Assembly (NCBI GenBank): GCA_963712065.1
Contig: CAVQGM010000001.1
Coordinates: forward strand, 124,001-188,000
Length of the DNA: 64,000 bases
Direction: 5' to 3'
DNA from: CAVQGM01 sp963712065
GTDB lineage: Bacteria; Actinomycetota; Acidimicrobiia; Acidimicrobiales; Acidimicrobilacustridaceae
Shown here: positions 18,406-25,661 of the stretch, piece by piece
How positions within the stretch are numbered: position 1 is the stretch's first letter
Layout of the letters: the number at the start of each line of letters is the position of its first letter
Notes under the pieces: generated by a model
Told to the model about the DNA's origin: nothing
Seen by the model: only the letters and a program-made list of their open reading frames with translations
The model's database searches: none
Position numbers and translations under genes: made by a program

Positions 18406-19527
18406 TCAGGCCGGTTCGGCGGCGAGCAGGGCGCCGAGACGCACGAGCTCGGGGGTGGCGGCGCCGAGGCTGACCTCGATCTGCTTGGCCCACAGGAAGT
18501 AGCGGTGGACGGGGTAGTCGACGTCGATCGAGATGCCGCCGTGCACGTGGAGGGCGGCGTGCACGACCCGGCTGGCGCCGTCGGCGGCCCAGAACTTGGC
18601 GGTGGCGACCTCCTTGCCGGCCGGCTTCCCGGCGGCGAGCAGCGACACGGCGTTGAGCATGGTGAGCCGCACGGCCTCGCTGTCGATGTAGGCGTCGGCC
18701 AGCCGCTGGCCCACCGCCTGGAACGAGCCGATGGGACGGTCGAACTGCTTGCGCTCGGTCGCGTAGGACGCGGTGAGGCGCACGGCCTCGTCGGTGACCC
18801 CGGCGGTGATGGCGCACAACGCGGCCTGCGCCCGGTCGACCAGCCAGCCGAGGTGGTCGGCCCCGTCGTCGAGGGACCCGAGCACGGCGTCGGCCCCGAC
18901 GACCACGCCGTCGAACGCGACCCGCGACACCGGCCACTGGCCCATCGAGTCCTCTGCGGTGATGGTCACGCCGTCGGCACCGGGGGCGACGAGGAACAAC
19001 GCCGGCTGGCCCGACGAGGCCAGCCGGGCCGACACCACCATCGTGCGGCTCTCGGCGGCCACCGGCACGAGGATCTTCGTGCCGTCGAGGCGGAAGCCGT
19101 CGCCGTCGGCGGTGGCCGTCGCGTACGGCGCCCGGGCGTCGGTGCCCTCCTCCTCGAGGGCGGCGGTGAGCACCGCGCCACCGGCGGCGACGCCGTCGAG
19201 CAGCGCCGTCTGGTCGTCGGAGCCGAACTCGGCGATGGGCAACGCACCGAGCACGAGGGTGGCCCACAGTGGCACGGGCGCGACGTGCTTGCCGACCTGC
19301 TCGAGGACGAGGCAGGTCTCGAGGAAGCCGTAGCCCCCGCCGCCGAGCGACTCGGGCAGCGACAGCCCGAGCAGGTCGGCGCGGGCCAGCTCGGCCCACA
19401 GCTCCTTGTCCCAGCCGTCGCTGCCGGCGGCGATCTCCTTCTGCCGCTCGATGGTGCAACGGTCGGTGAAGATCTGGTCGGCGAGGGCGACGGCGGCCTG
19501 CTGCTCGTCGGTCAGGGAGAAGTCCAT
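18406..19527 (-). CDS. Acyl-CoA dehydrogenase, subunit of a probable heteromer (second of pair)
   Basis: A 373-aa acyl-CoA dehydrogenase-like protein starting MDFSLTDEQQAAVALADQIF. The flavin-binding middle domain is poorly conserved (KILVPVAAESRTMVVSARL in place of the usual W-x-T/S loop). The C-terminal part is intact (ATERKQFDRPIGSFQAVGQR, VHGGISIDVDYPVHRYF). Paired with the next upstream gene it resembles mycobacterial alpha2-beta2 dehydrogenases such as FadE26/27 or FadE28/29 for steroid or bulky side chains, in which the subunits share the FAD sites. It lies 72 nt downstream of its partner. Confidence 0.85.
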   Translation of the reverse strand: MDFSLTDEQQAAVALADQIFTDRCTIERQKEIAAGSDGWDKELWAELARADLLGLSLPESLGGGGYGFLETCLVLEQVGKHVAPVPLWATLVLGALPIAEFGSDDQTALLDGVAAGGAVLTAALEEEGTDARAPYATATADGDGFRLDGTKILVPVAAESRTMVVSARLASSGQPALFLVAPGADGVTITAEDSMGQWPVSRVAFDGVVVGADAVLGSLDDGADHLGWLVDRAQAALCAITAGVTDEAVRLTASYATERKQFDRPIGSFQAVGQRLADAYIDSEAVRLTMLNAVSLLAAGKPAGKEVATAKFWAADGASRVVHAALHVHGGISIDVDYPVHRYFLWAKQIEVSLGAATPELVRLGALLAAEPA

Positions 19528-19599
19528 CGGGGATCCTTGCGTCGGGGCCGGGTGCGGGGCGGCGGTGAACGGGTGTGACGGCGTGCGGGGCGGACGAGA

Positions 19600-20778
19600 T
19601 CAGCGCGGCGACGGCGGGAGGCCGAGGCCGAACATGGCGATCAGGTCGCGCTGGAGCTCGTTGGTGCCACCCCCGAAGGTGAGGATGTGCATCGAGCGCA
19701 GCAGCGAGCCGAGCCGACCGCGCAGCACCGCGTCGGGCGAGTCGGGGCGCAACGACGACGCCGGGCCGACGACCTCCATCAGGAGCCTGAACGCCTCGAG
19801 GTAGAACTCGGTGCCGAACACCTTCACCGCGGAGGCGGCCGCCGGGTCGAGCGGCATGCCCTGCTCGGCCGACCACGCCACCTTGAAGTTGATGAGGCGG
19901 AGGAACTCGAGGCGGGCGTGCACCCGGGCGAGGTTCTGCTGCACCCAGGGCTGGTCGATCGGCCGCCCGCCGCCGGGCAGGGTCGTCGCCTTGGCCCACC
20001 TGGTGACGTCGTCGAGCTGGCGCTCGACGATGCCCGAGCTGCACAGCGTGACCCGCTCGTGGTTGAGCTGGTTGGTGATGAGGCCCCAGCCGCCGTTCTC
20101 CTCACCGACCAGGTTGCCGGCCGGCACCCGCACGTCCTCGTAGAAGGTGAGGTTCGTGTTGAGCCCACCCATGTTCTTGATGGGTGTCACCTTGAAGCCG
20201 GGCGTGTCGGTGGGGACGATGATGATGGAGATGCCCTTGTGCTTCTTGACGTCGGGGTTGGTGCGCACCGCGAGCCACACGTAGTCGGCGTCGGTGGCGA
20301 GGCTCGTCCAGATCTTCTGGCCGTTGATCACGTACTCGTCGCCGTCGCGCACGGCCCTGGTCTTCAGCGACGCCAGGTCGGTGCCGGCCTCGGGCTCGGT
20401 GTAGCCGATGGCGAAGTGCAGCTCGCCTCGGAGGATCTGCGGCAGGTAGAAGTCCTTCTGCTCCTGGCTGCCGAACTGCATGATCGTCGGTGCCACCGAG
20501 TTCACGGTGAGGATGGGCACGGGGGCGCCGGAGCGCATCGACTCGTCGAAGAAGATGAACTGCTCGATCGGCGTGCGGCCCTGGCCGCCGTACTCCTTCG
20601 GCCAGCCGATGCCGAGCCATCCGTCGCGGCCCATCTGCTGGGCGATGCCGCGGGCGACGGGCCCGACGCCCTCGCTCTTCGACAGCTGCTCCTGGATCTC
20701 GGGCGAGAGGAGCTGGTCGTAGTAGTCACGCAGCTCGCGGCGCAGTGCCTCGTGCTCCGGCGTGAAGCCGATGTACAT
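19600..20778 (-). CDS. Acyl-CoA dehydrogenase, first of a paired unit
   Basis: A 392-aa acyl-CoA dehydrogenase beginning MYIGFTPEHEALRRELRDYY, a start typical of FadE28/FadE26-type subunits. FAD motifs are FAIGYTEPEAGTDLASLKTR and INGQKIWTSLATDADYVWLA; the C terminus reads SMHILTFGGGTNELQRDLIA. With the downstream 373-aa partner it probably forms a heterotetramer oxidising a steroid or branched acyl-CoA. The ATG has GAGGGGGATCC upstream, and a KstR-like 14-bp palindrome lies 40 nt ahead of it, suggesting control by a TetR repressor that responds to an acyl-CoA. Confidence 0.88.
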   Translation of the reverse strand: MYIGFTPEHEALRRELRDYYDQLLSPEIQEQLSKSEGVGPVARGIAQQMGRDGWLGIGWPKEYGGQGRTPIEQFIFFDESMRSGAPVPILTVNSVAPTIMQFGSQEQKDFYLPQILRGELHFAIGYTEPEAGTDLASLKTRAVRDGDEYVINGQKIWTSLATDADYVWLAVRTNPDVKKHKGISIIIVPTDTPGFKVTPIKNMGGLNTNLTFYEDVRVPAGNLVGEENGGWGLITNQLNHERVTLCSSGIVERQLDDVTRWAKATTLPGGGRPIDQPWVQQNLARVHARLEFLRLINFKVAWSAEQGMPLDPAAASAVKVFGTEFYLEAFRLLMEVVGPASSLRPDSPDAVLRGRLGSLLRSMHILTFGGGTNELQRDLIAMFGLGLPPSPR

Positions 20779-20818
20779 CCGGATCCCCCTCGGGAACGGG
20801 CCTCACGGGCCCGAAAAT

Positions 20819-20832
20819 GAGAACGTGTTCTC
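20819..20832. promoter_or_regulatory. KstR-like palindromic operator
   Basis: GAGAAC-GT-GTTCTC is a perfect 14-bp palindrome (6-bp arms, 2-bp centre). Its core GAACGTGTTC fits the actinobacterial KstR operator form (AACNNGTT core, TAGAACNNGTTCTA type). It sits 40 nt before the acyl-CoA dehydrogenase pair on the minus strand. KstR controls steroid catabolism in mycobacteria and rhodococci; related TetR proteins may use the same form here. Confidence 0.6.
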
Positions 20833-20903
20833 GAAGTGAACCACCTGGGCGCGGCCGTGTCGACCCGGCGGGGCCCCGGCGAGGGCGGGCCCGTCGGGCT
20901 TCC

Positions 20904-21395
20904 TCAACCGCCGGTCGTGGGCGTGGTGGGGGGCGCGCCGGTCGGATCGAACCCGCACCAGCGCTGGACGTAGTCCCGGACCCGCGCGCTGTCGTCGGCG
21001 GTCTCCGAGGACCACTCGTCGAGCGCGGCGGTCACCTGGGCGATGCCACCGGGGTCGTCCTCGGGCACCGTCTCGGCGGTGGCGATGACCTCGTCGAGAC
21101 CTTCGGCGAGGCGGCGGAGGTCGTCGACGACGGAGCCGGCGGCGAGCGGCCCGAGCGTGACGAGGACGTCGCGGACCTGTGCCAGGTTGCCGACGTCCTC
21201 GGCCCCGACGTCGATCTGCACCTCGCCGATGTCGAGGAGGCCCTTGGCGGTGTCGCAGAACTCGCTCGGCTGCCGGGGCGGATCGGCGAGCGGGTCGTCG
21301 GCCTCGGTCACCACCGACGCGACGAAGGCAGCGACGACGCCGATGGCGATGACGGCGAGCCAGAACACGCCCCGGTCGTAGAACTTGGTTGCCAT
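20904..21395 (-). CDS. Hypothetical single-pass membrane protein
   Basis: A 163-aa protein with one transmembrane segment (FWLAVIAIGVVAAFVASVV, residues 11-29) and an extracytoplasmic acidic, helix-rich domain containing two Cys (EFCDTAKGL and QRWCGFDPT) that could form a disulfide. The tail is Pro/Thr-rich. The ATG follows a good ribosome site (GGGAGGAGGGC). No family recognised; it is divergent from the gene at 21436. Confidence 0.7.
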   Translation of the reverse strand: MATKFYDRGVFWLAVIAIGVVAAFVASVVTEADDPLADPPRQPSEFCDTAKGLLDIGEVQIDVGAEDVGNLAQVRDVLVTLGPLAAGSVVDDLRRLAEGLDEVIATAETVPEDDPGGIAQVTAALDEWSSETADDSARVRDYVQRWCGFDPTGAPPTTPTTGG

Positions 21396-21423
21396 GCCCT
21401 CCTCCCGTCGGCCGCCAGCATCG

Positions 21424-21429
21424 TAGGCT
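21424..21429 (+). promoter_or_regulatory. -10 box TAGGCT, leaderless start 21436
   Basis: Six nt before the GTG of the 143-aa gene; no ribosome site between. Confidence 0.45.
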
Positions 21430-21435
21430 GAGGTC

Positions 21436-21867
21436 GTGCAGGTACACGTGGGTCCCCTCCCCTCGTCCGGGGCCCTGATGTGGATCGCCTACGCCCGCAC
21501 CGTGCTGGCCCAGGCCGTGACCGGGCAAGCGCCCGGCGGGGTCCAGCTCGATCCCGACGTCGTCGAGGCCTTCGAGGGGTTCCTCGACGAGTGGGAGCAG
21601 GTGGCCAAGGGCGGCGGGCCGTTCCTCTGGGTCGGCGAGATCGACCCCGAGCGGGTGGAGTTCCTCGCCCACGCCTTCTCCAACGTCGCCACCGCCCTCG
21701 CCGCCGACGCCGACGAGCGGGGCTTCCCCGTGGGCCCGCCCGAGGGCGAGGACTTCTATCAGGCCATCGTGATCGGGTTCCTCGACGCCCTCAGCCTCGA
21801 GGGTGGGGCCATCGGCGCCTACGCCGTCGAGCTGCGGGCGAACTGGCCGGGCCTCCCGCAGGAGTAG
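21436..21867 (+). CDS. Hypothetical acidic protein
   Basis: A 143-aa soluble acidic protein, unrecognised. Visible features are an alpha-helical pattern throughout, GGVQLDPDVVEAFEGFLDEW in the first half and EDFYQAIVIGFLDALSLEGG near the end. No catalytic motif or membrane segment is seen. The GTG start lies 6 nt after TAGGCT (21424-21429) with no ribosome site, consistent with a leaderless message. A 9-bp inverted repeat (GTGGCGCTC 21913-21921 / GAGCGCCAC 21952-21960) lies downstream. Confidence 0.6.
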   Translation: MQVHVGPLPSSGALMWIAYARTVLAQAVTGQAPGGVQLDPDVVEAFEGFLDEWEQVAKGGGPFLWVGEIDPERVEFLAHAFSNVATALAADADERGFPVGPPEGEDFYQAIVIGFLDALSLEGGAIGAYAVELRANWPGLPQE

Positions 21868-22007
21868 CCCATCCCGGACACGGGCCTCGCACCCGGGCGG
21901 TCCGACGTCGCGGTGGCGCTCCGCGCCGAACGGCATCGAGGACCGAGTGGCGAGCGCCACAGCAGATGGGGGTTGAGGGAGGGCCCGAACCGTCCGATAG
22001 AGAGACG

Positions 22008-22250
22008 GTGACCCCCATCAGCACGAACGAGCGCGCCGTCCTCACCGTCCTCGCCGAGAAGGACGTCATCGAGCCGTCGGACTGCGCCCGGCTCGCCGGC
22101 CTCGGCATCGGGCTGACCCAGGCATCGCTGCACTCGCTCGCCAACAAGGGGCTCGCCCGGGCCAACCAGGTCCGCAAGGGGTTGACCAAGAAGCCCGACG
22201 GCACCTGGTCGATCTCGACCGAGGGCCGCGAGCTGCTGCTCCACGCCTGA
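22008..22250 (+). CDS. Small winged-helix-like protein
   Basis: An 80-aa protein whose pattern (NERAVLTVLAEKDVIEPSDC, LTQASLHSLANKGLARANQV, DGTWSISTEGRELLLHA) resembles a small winged helix-turn-helix of the kind that scores helix-helix-strand-strand, so DNA binding is possible. It is too short to assign. The GTG start at 22008 is preceded by GAGAGAC. I infer it is a real gene from its codon pattern and position ahead of DUF2505. Confidence 0.55.
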   Translation: MTPISTNERAVLTVLAEKDVIEPSDCARLAGLGIGLTQASLHSLANKGLARANQVRKGLTKKPDGTWSISTEGRELLLHA

Positions 22251-22299
22251 GCCCCACCGCTCCCTCCCCACCGCTCGGGCGACGTGCGAGGCTGGGGCG

Positions 22300-22812
22300 A
22301 TGCGCTTCACCGACGAGCACGTCTTCGCCGCCCCGATCGACGCGGTCTGGGCCATGTTCCGGGATCCCGCCTCGCACGAGGCGAAGTTCGCACGGATGGG
22401 GCACCGGGACATCGAGGTCGTGGACTCGTCGGGCGACGACGAGCGGTTCCACCTCGTGGTGCGGCGACTGGTCGACGTGGACCTGCCCGGGTTCGCCAAG
22501 CGCGTCCTGAAGCCCACCAACACCGTCACGACCACCGACACGTGGCGTCGGGAGCCCGACGGCTCCTACTCCGGCACGCAGGAGATCGACACTCAGGGTG
22601 CGCCGGTGCGGATCTCGGCCACCACCGCGCTCGCGCCCACCGACGACGGCGCCGCCACGCGGTACGCGATCACGGTCGACCTCGACGTGAAGGTGCCGCT
22701 CATCGGCGGGAAGCTGGCCGATTGGTCGAAGGGGATGGTCAGCGGGCAGCTCGACGAGGAGTTCGCCGCCGGCGACGACTGGCTCCGCGGCGACCGGCCG
22801 TCGAACGGGTAG
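22300..22812 (+). CDS. DUF2505 (SRPBCC-fold) protein
   Basis: A 170-aa protein of the actinobacterial DUF2505 family, a START/SRPBCC-like fold for hydrophobic ligands. The typical pattern is MRFTDEHVFAAPIDAVWAMF at the start, a central TVTTTDTWRREPDGSYSGTQ, and VKVPLIGGKLADWSKGMVS near the C terminus. The specific ligand is unknown. A GAGGCT hexamer ends 5 nt before the ATG. The tRNA-Val gene lies on the opposite strand downstream. Confidence 0.75.
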   Translation: MRFTDEHVFAAPIDAVWAMFRDPASHEAKFARMGHRDIEVVDSSGDDERFHLVVRRLVDVDLPGFAKRVLKPTNTVTTTDTWRREPDGSYSGTQEIDTQGAPVRISATTALAPTDDGAATRYAITVDLDVKVPLIGGKLADWSKGMVSGQLDEEFAAGDDWLRGDRPSNG

Positions 22813-22926
22813 GGACTGCGCCGTCGACGGCGACACGGGCTTCGGCCCCGGACCCGCCGGGCCGGTCCGCTCGACGATCCACCTGGCGGGATCGCGCGGG
22901 CCGACCTCGGCAGGGATCGGAAGGGG

Positions 22927-23000
22927 TGGGCCGTGAGGGATTCGAACCCCCGACCCCTTGCGCGTCATGCAAGTGCTCTAGCCAACTGAGCTAACGGCCC
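22927..23000 (-). tRNA. tRNA-Val (GAC)
   Basis: The cloverleaf on the minus strand has acceptor GGGCCGT/ACGGCCC, D stem GCTC/GAGC, anticodon stem CTTGC/GCAAG with loop ATGACGC (U33, anticodon GAC), a 5-nt variable loop and the T loop TTCGAAT. CCA is not encoded: the discriminator A is followed by CCC. Position 37 is G where Val tRNAs usually have A, so I am slightly less sure of the identity. A TACGCT -10 box lies at 23014-23019. Confidence 0.88.
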
Positions 23001-23013
23001 GAATGGAGTTGGC

Positions 23014-23019
23014 AGCGTA
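23014..23019 (-). promoter_or_regulatory. -10 box TACGCT for tRNA-Val
   Basis: Thirteen nt before the mature 5' end. Confidence 0.5.
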
Positions 23020-23126
23020 CCACCGGGGCCGCCGCCTCCCCGACCCCGACCCCGACCCCGAACGCGGCCCGGCGCCGCCGACGCCCGGGACGGAGATCGG
23101 CGCGGACCCGTGCCAGACTCGGCGCC

Positions 23127-23492
23127 GTGGACCATCGTCAGCTCGTCCGGGCCCTCGCCGCCGGGCGTGTCGCCGTCGGCACCGCCCTCACCGTGGCTCC
23201 CGGCGTCACCGGCCGCACGTGGATCGGCCCGACCGCCCGGGACCGCAAGGTCAAGGTCATGATCCGGGCCATGGGCGGGCGGGACCTGGCCATGGGCCTC
23301 GGCACCCTGCAGGCCCTCGACCGAGGCCACGACGTCCGGTCGTGGGTCGCCCTGTCGGCACTGTGCGATGCCGTCGACGCCACCGCCACGGTGCTCGCCC
23401 TGCGCCGACTCGGGCCCCGTGCCCTGCCCGTGCTGGTCACCGCGACCGCCGCCGCCGTGGCCGGGGCTGCCAGCATCGAGCACCTCGACTGA
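23127..23492 (+). CDS. Small hydrophobic membrane protein (DUF4267-like)
   Basis: A 121-aa hydrophobic protein with three to four membrane segments and the pattern RVAVGTALTVAPGVTGRTWI followed by MIRAMGGRDLAMGLGTLQAL. This is typical of small actinobacterial integral membrane proteins related to DUF4267. No function is known. The GTG start at 23127 has no clear ribosome site; CAGACT ends a few nt upstream, an imperfect version of the TANNNT box seen elsewhere in the window. Confidence 0.6.
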   Translation: MDHRQLVRALAAGRVAVGTALTVAPGVTGRTWIGPTARDRKVKVMIRAMGGRDLAMGLGTLQALDRGHDVRSWVALSALCDAVDATATVLALRRLGPRALPVLVTATAAAVAGAASIEHLD

Positions 23493-23517
23493 CCTCGCGT
23501 CGCGACCCGCGACTCGG

Positions 23518-23589
23518 AGGCGGCGGGCGGAATCGAACCGCCGTACGGGGCTTTGCAGGCCCCTGCCTAAACCACTCGGCCACGCCGCC
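23518..23589 (-). tRNA. tRNA-Cys (GCA)
   Basis: The minus strand folds with acceptor GGCGGCG/CGCCGCC, anticodon stem GGGGC/GCCCC and loop CTGCAAA (anticodon GCA), and T arm GGCGG-TTCGATT-CCGCC. Discriminator U73 is the known Cys identity base. CC but not the final A is encoded. A TATGGT -10 box lies at 23601-23606. Confidence 0.95.
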
Positions 23590-23600
23590 GGAGACGGCAC

Positions 23601-23606
23601 ACCATA
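23601..23606 (-). promoter_or_regulatory. -10 box TATGGT for tRNA-Cys
   Basis: Eleven nt before the mature 5' end; identical in sequence and spacing to the tRNA-Gly box. Confidence 0.5.
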
Positions 23607-23641
23607 GCGGGGGCCGAACCGGTGGCGGACGCCCCGATTGG

Positions 23642-23647
23642 TACCGT
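23642..23647 (+). promoter_or_regulatory. -10 box TACCGT, leaderless start 23654
   Basis: Six nt before the GTG of the 68-aa membrane protein. Confidence 0.4.
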
Positions 23648-23653
23648 CGACTC

Positions 23654-23860
23654 GTGCTGTCCCGACTCTCCCCCGGTGTCCGCGCCGCCCTCGCCGCCCT
23701 CGGCGTGGTGATCGGCGTTGCCCTCATCTTCGTCGGGCTCGGCGCGTTCCAGCCCGAGTCGACCGAACCCCAGGGCGTCGTGGTCCCCGACCCGTCGTCC
23801 GGGTCCGTGCCGCCGCCCGTGCCCACCACCGCCGGGTCGACGGGCACGACGACCCCCTAG
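23654..23860 (+). CDS. Small membrane-anchored protein with Pro/Thr tail
   Basis: A 68-aa protein: a short basic N terminus (VLSRLSPGVR), one hydrophobic segment (ALGVVIGVALIFVGLGAF) and a Ser/Pro/Thr-rich tail ending TTAGSTGTTTP. This is the make-up of a small tail-exposed surface peptide. The GTG start lies 6 nt after TACCGT (23642-23647), the leaderless arrangement common in this window. It ends 66 nt before the Rieske gene. Confidence 0.55.
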   Translation: MLSRLSPGVRAALAALGVVIGVALIFVGLGAFQPESTEPQGVVVPDPSSGSVPPPVPTTAGSTGTTTP

Positions 23861-23912
23861 GTGCACCCAGGACCGCCGCCCGGTCCCCCTGCCGACCCAC
23901 CGCCCGGCCGCG

Positions 23913-23918
23913 TAGGCT
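23913..23918 (+). promoter_or_regulatory. -10 box TAGGCT, leaderless start 23927
   Basis: Eight nt before the GTG of the Rieske oxygenase; supports this start. Confidence 0.45.
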
Positions 23919-23926
23919 CGGGCGAC

Positions 23927-24931
23927 GTGCGCACCCTGCCCGCCGGCGACTACCACGAGCTCGCCACGCACGACCTCGAGCGGGCGCGGGTCTTCGGTCG
24001 GGAGTGGCTCTGCCTCGGCCCCGTCTCCTCGGTGGCCGAGCCCGGCTCGTACCTCGCCGAGCGGGTTGCCGGCTGGCCGCTGCTGGTCGTTCGTGACGAG
24101 TCCGGGCACCTCCGCGGGTTCCACCACGTGTGCCGCCACCGCGCCGGCCCCCTGGTCGACGACGGCGACGGCCGGTGCCGGGTCCTGGTGTGCACCTACC
24201 ACGGTTGGTCGTACGACCTCGACGGCACGCTGCGCGCCGCGAGGGACAGCGGGATCGACGACGCCGAGCTCGTCGACATGGGGCTCCACGAGGTCGCCGT
24301 CGGCGTCTGGCGAGGCTTGCTGTTCGCCTGCCTGGCCCCCGAGCCCGCTCCTCTCCTCGAGTGGTTGGGCGAGGACTTCGTCGAGTCGTGCGCCCCGTAC
24401 CCCATGGAGACGTGGGAGCCGGTCGAACGCCTCACCCACGACCTCGCCTGCAACTGGAAGACCTACGGCGACAACTACCTCGAGGGCTACCACATCGCCC
24501 TCGTCCACCGGGCGCTGGCGCAGGCCATCGACACCTCCTCGTACGCGGTCACCGTGCACGACGGGTGGGTCCGCCATGCCGCTCGCGCCCGGGACGGGTC
24601 CACCGCGACCGGCGCATGGCTGTGGCACTGGCCCAACCTGGCCCTCAACCTGTACGAGCACGGCATGAGCGTCGAGCGGTGGCACCCCACCGGGCCGACG
24701 GGCTGTCGGCTGGTGCTCGACTTCTGCTTCGCCGACGTCGGCGACCAGGCGATGGCCCGCAACCGGCTCGACATCGACGCGTCGGCACGGATCTGCGAGG
24801 AGGACAAGGCGATCTGCGAGCGCGTGCAGGAGAACCTCGAGGCGGGGGTGTACGACACCGGGCTGCTGTCGCCCCGGCACGAAGCCGGGGTGGCCGACTT
24901 CCACCGACGGGTGCGCGAAGCACGTCGCTAG
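23927..24931 (+). CDS. Rieske non-heme iron oxygenase, alpha subunit
   Basis: A 334-aa aromatic-ring-hydroxylating-type oxygenase. The Rieske [2Fe-2S] ligands are C-x-H in HVCRHRAGPL and C-x2-H in CTYHGWSYDLDG. The mononuclear iron site is NWKTYGDNYLEGYHIALVH with the bridging Asp and two His. Such enzymes use electrons from a separate reductase to hydroxylate or demethylate substrates; no reductase is adjacent and the substrate is unknown. The GTG at 23927 follows TAGGCT by 8 nt; a longer frame adds a Pro-rich unconserved stretch. It is convergent with the PPOX gene. Confidence 0.88.
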   Translation: MRTLPAGDYHELATHDLERARVFGREWLCLGPVSSVAEPGSYLAERVAGWPLLVVRDESGHLRGFHHVCRHRAGPLVDDGDGRCRVLVCTYHGWSYDLDGTLRAARDSGIDDAELVDMGLHEVAVGVWRGLLFACLAPEPAPLLEWLGEDFVESCAPYPMETWEPVERLTHDLACNWKTYGDNYLEGYHIALVHRALAQAIDTSSYAVTVHDGWVRHAARARDGSTATGAWLWHWPNLALNLYEHGMSVERWHPTGPTGCRLVLDFCFADVGDQAMARNRLDIDASARICEEDKAICERVQENLEAGVYDTGLLSPRHEAGVADFHRRVREARR

Positions 24932-25053
24932 CGACGACCCGTTCGTCCGCGCCCGTCGCGCCGGTCGCGGATCGCCAGGTCCACGACGGGCCCGTACTCG
25001 GCGTCGAGGGCCACCCCGGCCCGGCGGCATTCGACCGGCGCCACCGTGAACCC

Positions 25054-25479
25054 TCAGCCGAGCACCTTGGCGTAGTCGTAGGTGCGCCAGCGCTCGGGAC
25101 GCAGGCGCACCTCGACCTCCGACGCGGTGGGCGGGTTGGCCTCGACGTACCAGCGCCCGAGCTCGGGACCGAGGTAGCGGGTCGCCAAGGCGACGTCGTC
25201 CGCCGGTCGCGGCCCGAAGGACACCGGGCCCTCGACGCTCACGTACCGGTAGGGCGGCGTCTCGTCCTGGACGGTGAACGTCGCCCGCCCTGCGGCCCGG
25301 AGCAGGTGGGCCTTCAACGAGTCGCCGCCCATGACCATCACGACCTGACCCTCGTCGACCCGGTACCAGATGGGGATGGCGAGCGGGCCCCGACCGGGCT
25401 CCTCGACCGCCAGCACGCCCACGTGGACGTCGGCGAGGAAGACCTCTCGCTCGGCCCTGGTCATCGCTGCGTCGCCCAT
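25054..25479 (-). CDS. PPOX-class (pyridoxamine-5'-phosphate-oxidase-like) flavin/F420 protein
   Basis: A 141-aa split-barrel protein: FLADVHVGVLAVEEPGRGPL, AIPIWYRVDEGQVVMVMGG, then KAHLLRAAGRATFTVQDE and YRYVSVEGPVSFGPR. This pattern belongs to the PPOX/F420-dependent oxidoreductase superfamily, which binds FMN, F420 or heme. Which cofactor cannot be told. The ATG at 25479 is 7 nt after TACCCT on the minus strand; the longer frame runs back into the tRNA-Gly gene and is not credible. An ATG five codons in (25464) is an alternative. Confidence 0.8.
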   Translation of the reverse strand: MGDAAMTRAEREVFLADVHVGVLAVEEPGRGPLAIPIWYRVDEGQVVMVMGGDSLKAHLLRAAGRATFTVQDETPPYRYVSVEGPVSFGPRPADDVALATRYLGPELGRWYVEANPPTASEVEVRLRPERWRTYDYAKVLG

Positions 25480-25486
25480 GGGCGAG

Positions 25487-25492
25487 AGGGTA
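25487..25492 (-). promoter_or_regulatory. -10 box TACCCT, leaderless start 25479
   Basis: Seven nt before the ATG of the PPOX-class gene. Confidence 0.4.
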
Positions 25493-25534
25493 CGCGATCG
25501 GCCCCGCCGCGGGGCTTGTGACCTGGTCCTGCTC

Positions 25535-25610
25535 TGGAGCGGACGACGGGATTCGAACCCGCGACCCTCACCTTGGCAAGGTGATGCTCTACCAACTGAG
25601 CCACGTCCGC
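25535..25610 (-). tRNA. tRNA-Gly (GCC)
   Basis: The minus strand folds with acceptor GCGGACG/CGTCCGC, D stem GCTC/GAGC, anticodon stem TCACC/GGTGA with loop TTGCCAA (anticodon GCC), and T loop TTCGAAT. Discriminator U73 is followed by an encoded CCA, unlike the other two tRNAs here. A TATGGT -10 box lies at 25622-25627. Confidence 0.95.
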
Positions 25611-25621
25611 GTGGGGCACCA

Positions 25622-25627
25622 ACCATA
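25622..25627 (-). promoter_or_regulatory. -10 box TATGGT for tRNA-Gly
   Basis: Eleven nt before the mature 5' end. Confidence 0.5.
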
Positions 25628-25661
25628 GCAAGCCCCGTCGGGTCGACCCAACGGAGCAGGG

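Noticed and set aside
18350..18408. Terminator between the SulP and acyl-CoA dehydrogenase genes
   Set aside because: TGAGACG/CGTCTCA arms are only 7 bp and 45 bp apart and include a stop codon; too weak to report.
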